Origin: Cristatella mucedo
Taxonomy: Eukaryota > Bryozoa > Phylactolaemata > Cristatellidae
DNA length: 64,000 bases
Direction of reading: 5' to 3'
Assembly: GCA_009760855.2 (NCBI GenBank)
Contig: WPIO01000035.1
Coordinates: 1,458,501 to 1,522,500 of the forward strand
Below are positions 36,175 to 48,096 of this stretch, piece after piece (position 1 is the first letter of the stretch; the number at the start of each line of letters is the position of its first letter). The notes under the pieces are model-generated. The model searched no databases, was not told the DNA's origin, and saw only the letters and a program-made list of their open reading frames with translations. The position numbers and the translations under genes are program-made.

Positions 36175-36213
36175 GAGGTAGTGAGTAGTACAGAAGCAGT
36201 AGTCCAGGACCAT
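35020..36213 (-). pseudogene. LINE A endonuclease ORF (APE-type), N-terminus borrowed from LINE B
   Basis: A 397-codon open frame. Endonuclease motifs in order: LNACLWNPRSM (N), LLALTETW (E), VVYRPPG, MGDFNVHFDN (D/N) and KSCLSDHMQISF (SDH near the end of the nuclease). A linker follows (HTVRPRPDSLWFT, KAYKRSRLTVHRQAY) to the stop. The first 11 or so codons lie in the LINE B target (VLDYCFCTTHYL matches VLNCYFYATHYL of LINE B), so the apparent start is an accident of insertion. The nuclease nicks target DNA for retrotransposition in intact elements. Here the downstream RT is broken. Confidence 0.85.
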
Positions 36214-37640
36214 TGAAAAGGATGAGCCACTGTCGGCAGTAGAAGAGAAGTTGTCGTTGCATAGGAATTATGGAAGAGAGTTCCACAACCTTGGACTGCC
36301 AGAGCTAAAGCTTTTGTGAGCAACGGTCTGTAAGTGGAAGAATAGAACAGCTACTTCAGTGTCCATGCAGAACCTGAGGGCGCTGAAGTGGGTGAAACTG
36401 ATGCAGCAGTTCAGCTAGATACGATTGAGCCAAGCAGTCGCAGGCCTTGTCGGTTAGCGTAAGAACTTTGCTCTGTAACTTTTGATTAAGTGGCAGCCAT
36501 CCCAGCTCTCTTAGCCAAGGATACACGAGATCAGGGCTCTCGGACTAGAAAACTAACCTCTCAGCCATATTAATAACAACCTGCAGTGGCCTACTTACTT
36601 TATTTGGTAGCCCAGACAGAAGGGAATTGCAGCAATCAAGACGAGCCAGAACTGAGGAGCTAGTTAATTTACAGCAAACCACTGTGGAATACAGCTCCTA
36701 ATCTTGGATAGGGATTGAAGTTGATGGCAGGAATTAGATGCAGTCTTCTGAATGAAGATTTTGAAATTAAGTTGCTGTCAAAAAAGGCACCAAAATTTTG
36801 AGCGCATGCTGATGGTCTCACTACAGCAATAATAATTAGAAGAGCAAAGCTTCTTAATCCAGCCACATGCTCAGGGTGTCTTATGCACAGCAGTTCATTT
36901 GTATAGTCATTCGGTCTCAGGTAGTTTTCTGACATCCAGAATCTAATGTCGAAAAGGCAAGCATTCAGTTTATTAGTTGCTGCCGAAGACACCGGCAGTT
37001 TGAATGGCAAATGCAGCTGAGTATAGTAAGCATAAAAGGGATATCATTTTCAATGGGCCATAATCACTTATCCCAGGGGTTGAGTTTAGTTGGAAAACTG
37101 CAAGCGACCTAGGACGGACCGTTGAGGGACTCCACAGATGGCCAAATTCGTGTGTTAGACCTGACCCCAGCACGACACGCATTGAACACCGTCAGACAGA
37201 TCGGCATTTTCAATCGCTCAAGTAGAACTTCGTCACCAATGGTGTTGAAAGCAGCTGGTAGATCTAGCAGAGCTAGGGCTGTGATATTATCTTCATCGTT
37301 GCCACATGAAATGTCGTAGTTAACATGGAGGAGGGCAGTTTCAGTGGAGTGCTGCTTCTTGAGCACTGACAGAAAAGCTTCTGTCATTTATTTCATTTTA
37401 ATATGTGCAACCAGCTGCTTAGCAGAAGGTTTTTCAAGAATCTTCGACAAGAAAGGAAGAAGGGAAACACAGCAATAGTGTACTCTGACCTCGGTCTCTA
37501 ATCCAGACTTTTGATATATGAGTCTAACGATGGCCAATTGCAAAAATTTCAGTATAGGGTCTTCAAGAGACGAGCTATTTTTACTAGACCATATTAAGGT
37601 AGCCACATCGCATTCAGAAACCTCGGAAAACATTTAAAAA

Positions 37641-38355
37641 AGCTCACCGTAAATATCGACTCTCGAAAACTGCTATAAGTACTAAATTCTCTGAACAGGC
37701 ATAATTAGTAACCATATTTGTATGAGGGTCCCATTTTGGGTCACCGGACCAAAAAAAAATCTGAGGCACCATTACCGTGTGAAGCTTCTACTGTTTTCTA
37801 TTTAGTGAGACAAATACAAGCAATTTTCTGAGGTGATGCAAACTCAAATTTCGCAATGCCTAAGCACGAAACGGTTAAGAGGATAATCACTTTGCTGGGG
37901 AAGTTCAGTGAGGCTTAACCGAACTTTAAAGTTCGCTAAAGTAGATAGTGCATATCAGAGAGCCCAGTTAGATTTGTCAGATGGTTTCACTACTGTTAAT
38001 TGCAAATTTATTTCTAAAAATCGTACTTTTACTGCTCTATTCCTAAACTCTAACAGCTAATTCTGTCGTAACTCAGACGCATGAGTTTATGAACTGCTTT
38101 TGATGGATTCAGCATTAATTCATCGTCAATTTATTTAGGCTTGATAAAACTCCAATCAATTGCTGGTCGTTATGTAAGCTGTGATTGCAATTTTAAAGCA
38201 TTTTGCTTCACTCGGCTCTCTAAAATGCTACTTTAAGTACAAATCAAAGTATTCATTATTAGTCAATCAGCAGCTGAACTGAAATCTGGTGAAACGAGAT
38301 TTACAAGTGGAAAAGGGCTGGTACTAGATTTTCCAACTATGTAAATGGCTTTAAG
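37641..38355. other. Probable intron, unassigned AT-rich DNA
   Basis: No repeat recognised between the LINE B relic and SINE-1. Confidence 0.35.
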
Positions 38356-38359
38356 TATT

Positions 38360-38515
38360 AAAATATATATGTATTTTATTCTTTTGTATAGAGCCCTAAG
38401 AAAACCCAAGCTCTATTCTGGCGCTTTAAATATGCCTCCAAGCTCGTGCCTAAGACATCAGCCATTCCTTGGTCGGTGTAAACACCTTAACCACTGGACC
38501 AAAGCAGCTAGACCA
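38360..38515 (-). mobile_element. SINE-1, diverged
   Basis: On the minus strand: TTTGGTCCAGTGGTTAAGG (A-box-like), a decayed B box, then the LINE A-like tail (AAAGCGCCAGAATAGAGC ... GGGCTCTATA) and an AT-rich end. It lies about 255 bp upstream of Ig exon 2. Confidence 0.7.
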
Positions 38516-38770
38516 AACTGCTGGCAAAAATTGTATGCTGCAAACTTTAATATAATTATCAAAATTAATTTAAAAATTGGATTAAATTATGTACTTACAC
38601 TATAGCTCTAGGTGCACCTACATTGAGTGCAGTGTGAAAGAGATTGATTAAAATAAGATTTGCCAATAATTCTGTGCTGACTGGTTAATATACTATAACT
38701 ACAAATTTACAGCAGATATCATGTAATTTAGTGTGCTTGATTAGCTTCAGCAGATTTTTTTCCTTTATAG

Positions 38771-39151
38771 ACAAGCCATGTGTTCGGATAAGTCAAAGTG
38801 CTCAGCAGGAGAATCAGTGGTTTGGAGGCCTTGCCTACTTTGCCTGCTGTGAATGCTTATCTTGGGCATCCGCCGATGTTTATAAAGCAATCGTGAAATG
38901 GGATGCCTTCGGACCTATATCGGAGGATCCAAACAATGGTGAACTTGTCGACCATGGAAGTAGTCACAGTCGCCATATTGGAAAACCTGAGTGCAGCCAT
39001 AGATCTACTTTCATTTTGCCTCACTGGACAAAGACTGGAAGTGAAATAAAACTTGGTTGTACAGTAGACGTGTCGTACAAGCTGTATACAAATCACAGCC
39101 ATCCTAAATTTTTATTACCATCTCAGGAAATACTTAAAAGAATAAACCAAG
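38771..39151 (+). CDS. Internal exon 2 of the putative multi-Ig gene (six-Cys Ig-like domain, type 1)
   Basis: This 381-bp open exon (127 codons) has an acceptor after TTCCTTTATAG and a donor at CAAG|GTGCAT, phase 1 on both sides. It starts DKPC, then CCEC after about 21 residues, then a C-strand IVKW, KPEC, and a final RSTFILPHW...LGC block typical of the later half of an Ig fold. It has six cysteines and one sequon (NHS). It is the paralogue of the exon at 60282-60653, with every cysteine and Trp conserved at nearly constant spacing and close to half the residues identical. The donor's +3 G is weaker than usual. Without splicing, the frame would stop at 39166-39168 shortly after the boundary, so a terminal exon is the alternative. 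The matching donor position in the paralogue favours splicing. Confidence 0.75.
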
Positions 39152-40835
39152 GTGCATTTGACCTCTAAGCCATAAGTGCTTAACGCTGCCTACTCATTTT
39201 TCAGATTGTGCTATGAGTAGTAGAACGAACCCTTTAGTGAATGACTTCACAGGTAGTGAATAGGGAGAGAAAAATTATTCCCAAGATTTAGTCCTGCAAC
39301 GATGTAAGTTATTTTGTTGGTTTACAACTTGTTTTCTTGTTTTCAATTTGTGTGATTTAATGCCATTTTGATTGTTGAATCACTGATGTTTAAACTACCA
39401 AGAACTTGTATGAAAATAAAATAATCAGTGCTTGTAAATATTTTAGCTGAGCGCCGAAAGACTGAACTATGAAGCAATACATTGAAAGTTTGCAAATTTT
39501 ATAATTGCACGATTATGTCGGATCGCTTTTTTACTCATAATGAGTATGCAATTCGTAGTATGTCTAAAACATTCTGTTTGTGATCGGTTTAAAAAAATTC
39601 CGTATCTAAAATGTTCCATTTGAGAAGTTGTGTGTTTCTGCTACATTGCTTAATCTCTCTTATAAATAACCCAAGATGTGGTTACTAACAACCAAAACCG
39701 TCCACTATAGTCAAGAAAAGAAGGAACACTACGTTTCAGATGATTTTTCGCATCTAATTGTTTATTCATGGTTTTTAGCTTCTAAGCAATAATGATAAAT
39801 TACCTCTCCGATCTTCAAGCCACAAGGCATATCATCGCGTCATCGTTATAGTTCCTGCACAATATAATCAAGGAACAATGAAACCCATTTAAATTATGAC
39901 CTTGATAAGCACACAAATTCGCTTGGTATCTTTTAGATATCAGTGTTAGCATAAAGGTTAAAAGCATGAGATATATCACACAGCCCATTCAGAAGTATAT
40001 ACTTTCCACTGCCAAATAAGCTGAATTAAGTTTAAAAATTATTATAGGCCAAGTCTCGTATCTCGCAGCAACAGTGATGAAATGTTTTAGTAATAGTATC
40101 ATTAATATTGCCTCAATAAAATCCCCAGGCTACGATAGTAGAAACGCCTTCTACAACAGATGAAGGGTGTGAGGACAGTTTCCTATGCTTTAACCGATCT
40201 TTCATTAGACAAGCCCCTTAACTTCTGACCAGGCACCACAAGCACTGCATTGAATTTGGTTTTCTCAATATGTTGTCTTCAACAAGCTTTATTTGCATGG
40301 TCTTAGATCTACTTGAAAAAGTTTCCTTTGAATCTTTAATGTATTCCTCCCTTGGAAATTCATAATGGTTTCTCTATTCGGCTGGCCTATTTTGGAAATA
40401 TGAAGCTCTAGACCGTGTAACACTGAGACTCTCAATTAAGTAGGGACGGTAGTTAAAACAAATATGTACTCATTCTCGCTATTTTTGCTAATGTAAAGCA
40501 CCATTAGAACATGCAAGATATCTTGCTTGAGAGCTCGATCTTATTTTTAAAGTCATGCACTGTAACATCAATTTTTGTAACATGAGTTTCTGAAAGTATA
40601 GAAGTTCTGTAACAATCCCGAAGGAAAAAAAATTTCAAAAAAATCTGTTGTGATAACTTTAGTCAGATATAGGCAATGTGAGGGCAATGCAATACAGTTG
40701 TCAGCGACAATATGCTTACATAGAACAATCGATACTGCATACCTAAAATAAATCATTATGATTGTTTAAAATTATGTGCAGTAAAATCCTTAAATTCAGA
40801 TTATGTATTCCTAGTTTAAGTTTGAATTGGCAGCT
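39152..40835 (+). other. Probable intron after exon 2, unassigned
   Basis: Starts with the exon 2 donor. No transposon match was recognised. Confidence 0.35.
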
Positions 40836-40839
40836 GAAT

Positions 40840-40975
40840 GGGAGCTCAGTACGTAAATTTTCCAGGCTAAAGCTGCTCGATACGACGATGCTCGACCCCA
40901 CGACCTCAGCCAGGATGCAATGCAGGAGCTGGTGTTAACTTGCTTACATTTCTGCCACTGGTCTAGTCTGCGATT
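40840..40975 (-). mobile_element. SINE-1 relic
   Basis: The minus strand reads GACCAGTGGCAG, later GGCTGAGGTCGTGGGGTCGA, matching the SINE-1 head and B-box area. The tail is eroded. Confidence 0.5.
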
Positions 40976-41795
40976 GCAAGTGAAACGAGGATTTTGTAGA
41001 AAAATACAACACGTTAGAGATCTAGTGAAGCAGCACTTATCAAGACTAATTAAAAATTTAAAAGTTATGAGACCTCTTTCTAAGTAATTCAAAAACTTGA
41101 TAATTATTATACCTTTGTCATAGTAATTAAAATTATCTCATATTGAGGACACTACATTAGCTGATCTCTCACGTATTGACGTTAATTTTTTGCAGCCTTA
41201 ATACTTTAGATGCAAAAGCTTTGCCTCTCATTGTACTTAACTAGTAAATATAGCAACATCACAGTCAGCTCTAAAGGATCTCGGGATTACATATCCTTGT
41301 GCTCGGCCAATCTCTTTCAGACTTTAGCAACACAATACTTTGAAGATTTTATGTTATGAATATTATTAGGCTAATGAATGCCCAGCTGCAAAAAATTACA
41401 CAGAAAGGAGTGACGAACTTCTAATAAATATCTAATTCCCGGAAAAATGCATGCGTGCAAGTACATGCACCAAATCACAACTTTACCGACTAGTGGATGC
41501 TCAGTGACAATCAGTAATGGATTATGTCATTTTTACTCCTTTAATAATGAATGAGAGCAGGATCGGCTAGAATAAAAGTGTTCGACGAATATTGTTCAAT
41601 AGATGTCTTACTTTCATGAAGGAAATGGTAAACTTATTTTAAATTTTATGAGATACTACTGTTCAGTTCAAATGAGATACAATTTCCTATTACAATGCTA
41701 TGGAACAAATCAGAAGATATATCTATAAAAATATGTAATGAAAGTGAATCAGTAGTCTAGGGGCCATTACCTTGGCAAAAGAAGTGAGTTATCAT
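40976..41795. other. Probable intron, unassigned AT-rich DNA
   Basis: No feature recognised. Confidence 0.35.
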
Positions 41796-41796
41796 T

Positions 41797-42645
41797 ATAA
41801 TAACATTAGTACAATTATTATTACACTCGATGAAGCACCATCGGAGAACTCAATCTCTTTCTAGGCACTTGAAATCCGTTCCAAATGAAACATGATCTAA
41901 CGGTGGGTGAAATCGTGTTCGATAAACAGCATGAATAACGAAGTTAAGGGTGATGTTGGCAGGGTCAGCATGCAAGTGTGGTTATAGGCAGCATGCAACC
42001 GAGTCAGAATGCATAAGCACATACAGGACCAATCACAGGGACCTGCTAAATGCTGTCTTAAATAGTCGAGTCTTAAATTTGTTTTTAAAAGTAGTAATGT
42101 CAGTGAATATCGTCACACAAGTCGGGAAGGCGTTCTAGGCTTGGGAGTGCAATGACTAAATGCATGGTCTTCAAAGAAATTTTCAGTTTGTATGAGTTAT
42201 AGGTAAGGAGCTAGATTCCGAAATTTGGATGGTGCGATAGTAGGCCTTGCAGTGGAGTAGATGTGATAGGTAGGCTGCAGCCAAATAATGTAAACCTTGA
42301 CGTCAATACGTTGTTTGACTGGTAGCCAGTGCAGGTCGGCGAGAAGTGGTTTGATGTGGCAACATTGAAGCTCACGACGGACAAGCCTAGCTGCAGAGTT
42401 TTGCACCAGCTGTAAGCACCTGATTGCACAAGCCATTAGGCCAGCAAGGAGTAAGTTACAGAAGTCGGGACGGGATGTCACACATGCAGGGAGCAACTTA
42501 GACATGGTATCCTTATCTAAACAAGCCCGATTCTTGAAATAGTTATCTAGCTGAAATTAGTCAGACTTGACTGCTGAACTGATGTGGTCATCCAACGAAA
42601 GGCCACTTTGGATTATGTCACAGAGTTTGTGCAGGTTCAATAGGA
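41797..42645 (-). mobile_element. LINE A 3' copy, diverged
   Basis: Tail near 41797-41825, hairpin region, 3' UTR, C-terminal ORF with an internal deletion (42197-42505 keeps VQNSAARLV, LADLHWLPVKQRIDVKV), up to TAGGAGAT where the next copy abuts. Confidence 0.8.
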
Positions 42646-43098
42646 GATAATAATAATAATAATGCACTTGATAAAGCTCTCTCAGAGAACTTAATCTCTC
42701 TCTAGGTGATTTACATTTGCTGCCAAGGGAAATGCAATTGAATGGTGAGTAATATCATGATTGATAAACAGCGTGAACAACATGGTTAGGGGTGACATGC
42801 ACAGGATCAGCATGCAAATGTGGTTAGTGGCAGCATGCACAGCGTCAGCACACATAAGCACATGAAAGACGAATCACTGGGTCCCACGAAATGGTGTCCT
42901 AAATAGGTGTGTTTAAAATTTTTTTTTTAAATGTGGTCAAGTCAGGGGGTGTTCTGAAGCAAGTCGGGAGGGAGTTCCAGGCTTTAGGAGCCCAAGAACT
43001 AAACGCACGGTCTCCAAAGAATTTGAGCTTTGTACGAGGTACTAGTAGACTGTTGGATTCCGAAAAGCGGGTGGTACGATGCTTGGCCTGGTGGGGGA
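42646..43098 (-). mobile_element. LINE A 3' fragment adjacent to the previous copy
   Basis: (AAT)5 tail, hairpin, 3' UTR and C-terminal ORF up to the HQAKHRTTRFSESNSLL region (open 42899-43165, ending in non-LINE sequence). Well preserved. Same orientation as its neighbour. Confidence 0.83.
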
Positions 43099-43466
43099 AA
43101 CCAGTTGGTAAGAAAGATGCGGTCAGATATTTACCAATCAGCTCATCAAAAGTTATTAAATGCATAGGAGAAACTCTAGTGATATACTTGTATGTAATTG
43201 ATATGCTCTTCTGGAGCTCACAGCCTCAGCTATTGTAGAATGGTTTGATAGAACTCGTAGGATGTGGCCGTTGGGCAACTCAGTTCAGTAAGAGGTGGTG
43301 CTCGTATGAATGGAATATACGGACTTACTTCAGGCTAGCACATGTTCACGAAGACGGAGTCGGTTGGTCGACAGAGGGGGATTCAATTCCTTTGCATGGA
43401 GATGGAGTGACTACTGTTAGTCCCATGCTGTAAACTATTTATTTCCTGCTGGCAGCAACAATTTGT

Positions 43467-43645
43467 ATGATAATAATAATACATTTGTATAGTGACCTGA
43501 GTTAACTCAAAAATCTCTTCCTCGGCACTTAAAAATTGCTGTAAGGGAAGCATCATTAAATGGTTAGTGGTAGCGTGCTCAATGACAACAAGCACAACAT
43601 AATTAGAGGTGGCATACAAAAGGTCAGGATGCAAATATTGTTAAA
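43467..43645 (-). mobile_element. LINE A 3' relic
   Basis: AATAATAATAC tail and the decayed hairpin and UTR (GGTTAGTGGTAGCGTGCTC, GGTGGCATAC, AGGTCAGGATGCAAAT). Confidence 0.6.
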
Positions 43646-43649
43646 AAAA

Positions 43650-43733
43650 ATGCTAGATGATTTAACAGCCTCTTTTGTATGGATACGGATGGGTCTTGGA
43701 GGCTATTGCCACTGCTTACAGCGGCAATAAAGG
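43650..43733 (-). mobile_element. SINE-2 3' fragment
   Basis: Reads on the minus strand as GCGATCCTTTATTGCCGCTG, TAAGCAGTGGCAATAGCC and AGAGGCTGTTAAATCA, the 3' half of SINE-2. It is sandwiched between two LINE A copies. Confidence 0.72.
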
Positions 43734-43735
43734 AT

Positions 43736-44562
43736 CGCCCACGCAATAATGATATTGACAATAATAATAACACTGCACTTGATAAAGCGACCTCAGAGAA
43801 CTCAATCTCTTTCTAGGCGCTTTACATTTGCTACAAAAGGAACGTGGTTAAATTGGTGAGTAATATCATGCTTGCTAAACAGCATGAATAACATGGTTAG
43901 GGGTGACATGCACAGGGTCAGCATGCAAATGCAGTTAGTGGCAGCAAGCACAGTGTCAGCACGCATAAGCACATGAAGGGCGAATTACATAGACCCACTA
44001 AATGCTGTCCTCAATAGATGTGTTTTTAAGTTCTTTTTAATTGTGGTCAGGTCAGGGGATGTTCTGACGCAGGTCGAAAGGAGTTCCAGGCTTCGGGAGC
44101 ATACGAGCTAAATGCACGGTCTCCAAAGGACTTGAGGTTTGTACGAGTTATTTGTAGACTGTTGGATTCCAAAAAGCGGTTGGTACGATGCTTGGCCTGA
44201 TGGGGTAGTTTATCTGAGAGATAGGCTGGAGCCAAAGAATGAAGTGACCTAAAAGAGCGTGTCAAAACCGTAAAGTCAATCCGTTGCTTGACTGGTAGCA
44301 AGTGCAGGTCGGCCAGAAGTGGTGTAAGGTGGAAACTTGCTATGCTCACGACAGACAAGCCTAGCTGTGGAGTTTTGCACAAGCTGCAATCGCCTGATGG
44401 CATATGCTGGTAGGCCAGTAAGCAGTGAATTGCAGAAGTCGAGACGGGATGTCACGAATGCATGGACCAACTTGGACGTGGTATCCTTATCTAAATAAGC
44501 CCGAATTTTAGCAATGTTATAAAGCTGAATATAGGCAGATTTGACTATGGAGCCTATATGTA
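43736..44562 (-). mobile_element. LINE A 3' copy
   Basis: (AAT)n tail, hairpin, 3' UTR and C-terminal ORF. Open pieces 44047-44403 and 44276-44470 carry SLAPAYLSDKLPHQAKHRT and VHAFVTSRLDFCNSLL, with frameshifts between them. It ends at GACTATGGAGCC where the 700-bp direct repeat begins. Confidence 0.85.
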
Positions 44563-44564
44563 CA

Positions 44565-45268
44565 GGAGTACAAACTTATTTATGCATAAGTTTAAATATG
44601 GTATCACTTGTACTTATTACGTTATGGTTTAATCCTAACAATTGAGATATTATAGAAAATGATATAACCATAAACCTGATTAAAGAATGAAGATGAGACC
44701 AAGCTTCGTGAATTTACCTGCTATCAACTTTCGAGGCTGCAGAAAACAATAATGTCATTGAATGATGTCATCTCAATAAACAGCAAATGGTTGTTGCTTG
44801 TGTGGTAGCAAGAATGTTCAAATCGGTGAACATAAAACCGGCCAGGCGGTTTTACTTGGCTACAAGGTTATGTAAGCATAATACTAGAAGGTTAGTTTAC
44901 ATGACACCTATTAAGATTTAAGATATATTCAGCTTAGAAATAGAAGTTTTCCTATTTGAAACTACTGCGGGAGTTTTTAATAAAAAAAATTACACTGCAA
45001 CTGTTGATGGCAGATCATATTGAGTATCTTTAGAACAGCTCGCTAACACTAGTCCCACTTGAAAATATAGATGGAGCGCTGCAGCAGGCTCCCCTACTGT
45101 AAACTGAAACCAAGACTATGCAATCAGCATGTTTTTCTCCGAAATCTGCTCGAATGTTAAAGTTACTCAAAATTTAATCTAAGTGGAGCAACTTGAATAA
45201 AATCACACAAATACAAAACTAAAAGTACTTTGGTTGATGCAAATTGGCACTCTAAGAAGTTCCGAGCT
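44565..45268 (+). repeat. ~700-bp direct repeat, copy 1
   Basis: Begins AGGAGTACAAACTTATTTATGC and ends CACTCTAAGAAGTTCCGAGC. The same sequence recurs at 46200-46918 with scattered substitutions and a few indels. No terminal inverted repeats, coding frame or recognised family. Confidence 0.8.
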
Positions 45269-45269
45269 A

Positions 45270-46010
45270 GTTCCAAAGCTACCTTTCATTAAACCACCAA
45301 ATCAGCTCCTCTATCAAGTCTGCCCACTTGCTGCTACATGACAGTGCTAATGTTCGTGATTGCTTTGAAAAGAATATCACATCTAAATTCGTCCATGCAT
45401 TCGTGGCATTTTGCGTCGACTTTTGTAGGTCACTGTTTGCTGGTTTACCGGTCTGCAAAACCAGGCACCTAGCTCTTCTGTCTTTAGCATTGCAGTTGAC
45501 ACAGCGAACCACCAATTGCCGATCTTTACTGGTTCTTAATCAAGAGGAACGTCGATTTAAAAGTTCCACCACTTACTTTAAGGTCTCTTAATTCTCTGGA
45601 TCCAGCCTAAATTTCAGAAAAAATCCACCCCTCCACTAGGCGAATAATCTTACTACCGGCTGCTGTGATTCTACTCGTATAGCTATGCCTCGTAGGAAAC
45701 TTCAAACCGTTGAGCCCCATGCGTTTAGTTCCTATACCTGAAAAGCCTAGAAGCCACTACCTAGGCTCGTTACAACGTAACTTCACATGATGACAATATT
45801 AAAAGCATAACGCCAAAATGTTAATTGCAGTGTGAGTTGGCCCATTGGGACTCTTTAGTTTGCATGTACCTCATTACTTTGCTTGCTGCTTGCGAACATT
45901 CCCACCAAGCACGTGGTAATGCAGTTAATGCAAATCTGAAAAGAGCCAAGGAATACTTTCAGATCTGTTTAGTTTTTGCAAGCAATAGTCGCATTCCAAA
46001 CGAGAGCTCA
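45270..46010 (+). mobile_element. LINE A relic between the two direct repeats
   Basis: Degenerate plus-strand match: CCAAAGCTACCTTTCATTA (SDLSLDDH region), TTCGTCCATGCATTCGTGGC, TCACTGTTTGCTGGTTTACC, and on through a decayed C-terminal region. Confidence 0.6.
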
Positions 46011-46199
46011 CTCAAGTAAACCACGTGTGCATCAAAATTTGCCAAAAGCAAAATTAGAAGCTATCGAAATGCTTTCGAAAATAAACTTTCTGTTAAAGCA
46101 TGTTAGGCAACTCGGCATTCATAAGAGAAGCAGCTAAAGCGGCTAGAGCGGTCGCTCTAGTTACAGTACAACATGGATAGGTTTCAGTTGATTGATGTA

Positions 46200-46918
46200 A
46201 AGGAGTACAAACTTATTTATGCATAACTTTAAATATGGTATCACTTGTACCTATTACGATAGAGTTAAATCCTAATAATTAAGATATTATAGAAAATGCT
46301 ATAACCGTAAACCTGATTAAAGGATGAAGATGTGACCAAGCTTCGTGAATTTCCCTGCTATCAACTTTCGTGGTTGCAGAAAACAACGATGTCATTGGAT
46401 GAAGTCATCTCAATAAACAGCATGTGGTTGTTGTTAGTGCGGTAACAAGAATATTCAAAATGGCAAAATATATAATATAAAATATAAAACCGGCCAGGGA
46501 CTTTTACTTGGCTACAAGGCTGTGAAAGTATAATACTAGAAGGTTAGTTTACCAGACACTTATTAGGATTTAAGATATATTGACGATAGAAATAGAAGTT
46601 TTCTTATTTGAAACTACTCTGAGAGTTTTTATTACAATAATTAAATTGCAACTGTTGATGGCAGATCATATTGAGAATCTTTAGAAAAGCTTGCTAATAA
46701 TAGTCGCGCTTGAAAATTTAGATGGAGGGCTGCAGCAGGCTCCCCTACTGTAAACTGAAACCAAGACTACGTAATCAGCATGTTTTTCTCCGAAACGTCC
46801 TCGAATGGTAAAGTTACTCAAAATGTAATCCAAGTGAAGCAGCTTGAATAAAATCACAAAGATTAAAAAGTAAAATTACTTTGCATGGTGCAAATTGACA
46901 CTCTAAGAAGTACCGAGC
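46200..46918 (+). repeat. ~700-bp direct repeat, copy 2
   Basis: Parallel to 44565-45268 over its whole length. Includes an extra AT-rich insertion near 46462-46485. Flanks differ from those of copy 1. Confidence 0.8.
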
Positions 46919-47869
46919 ACTGGAATGAATGGGTTTTCACACTTTTCCATTCTTCCCAGTTTGTTCCTGTTGGACCTGTAACTTTCAAGTGCACTCCAAT
47001 TACATTCCTAAATCAAATATTAATGGCCCATTTTAAACCTGCATATTTATGAAACTCTAATTGCTGCGTAAAATTTGGCCTTTGTCAAATCCAGACCTTA
47101 CAGAGGCTAATCCTGTGACATTTGAACAAGTCACCTCTGGCCATGCTTCGGTGTCCAGCACATGGCTGACAGCAGCATCTCAGTAGCTTAAATAATTTAG
47201 CATTTACACTGCCTTGTGGGTGCTGTTGCTTACATAGCTAAAACTTAGTCTAAATATTATGAGATTTCTCATAAAGCTGCTTTGACACGAAACCTTAAAA
47301 ACATCAGTTAAATATCACTTAGAAAGAACTACAAAAGAAAGTATACCAACGCAAATTCTCAGTATTGATACAGATTACGATATATAGTGAAACATAAATG
47401 TAATACATATTTAAAATTTAAGAGATCTCAGAAAATTTTATTTCATGCTTACTATTACATTATAACTGTGCAATCAAAGAGAATGAGTCAAATCAAATTT
47501 ATGGGACCTTGAAACGTGTCCAAATTTAACTTCAAGTGAACTCAACTAAAATATTATTGCAGCTCCTAATAATCGGATCCAGTATACGAATAGAAGTTCT
47601 TAATTCGATCTTTTAAATTATAAGTTAAAGATTGAACTAAAATATTTACATTATCAATGATTACATGCAAGATACATTCAAAACTTAGCAAAAAGTACGA
47701 ACGCTTTTTAGTGTTTAAATTCATATAATAAGTTGTTAATTACATAGCACTAACCAATTAAAAATAGGATGCGACAAATTATAAAGCCTTACAATTTTAC
47801 TACCCAATTTCAAGCACCACAAAATTGACAACAGTCGGCAACTGCTAGGCATGAACGATGACTACATAA
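46919..47869 (+). other. Probable intron with a possible decayed Ig-like segment
   Basis: A strong pyrimidine tract and AG (46942-46962) precede a short frame FVPVGPVTFKCTP that could be an Ig B strand. The frame stops after about 30 codons and no donor was found. The rest is AT-rich and unassigned. Confidence 0.25.
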
Positions 47870-47883
47870 AAATATATATGAAC

Positions 47884-47915
<32 letters not shown>

Positions 47916-47922
47916 TATATAT

Positions 47923-47992
<70 letters not shown>

Positions 47993-48019
47993 ACGCATAT
48001 ATATATATATATATAAACA

Positions 48020-48096
<77 letters not shown>

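Larger units (their letters stand above)
32406..37640 (-). mobile_element. LINE B relic split by two LINE A insertions
   Basis: Segments 32406-32493, 32791-32919 and 36175-37640 are one minus-strand LINE B. They hold the 3' UTR, the end of the ORF (GCCTAA...CTTTCGGTATGC), then the THYL region, the thumb region and the RT core and N-terminal part (AAFNTI near 37240, FSEVSECDVATLIWSS near 37600). It is degenerate with several stops. The two interruptions are minus-strand LINE A copies at 32494-32790 and 32920-36174. Confidence 0.82.

Noticed and set aside
38731-39168. Reading 38731-39168 as a stand-alone small gene
   Set aside because: The AG acceptor at 38769-38770 and the matching paralogue exon show that the sequence before 38771 is intron; there is no start codon context.
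43240-43440. A further tRNA-derived SINE (GGATTCAATTCC present)
   Set aside because: No similarity to SINE-1 or SINE-2 bodies and no clear A box.
44565-46918. LTR retrotransposon with two LTRs
   Set aside because: No primer-binding site, polypurine tract, TG/CA ends or polymerase; the interior is only a LINE A relic.
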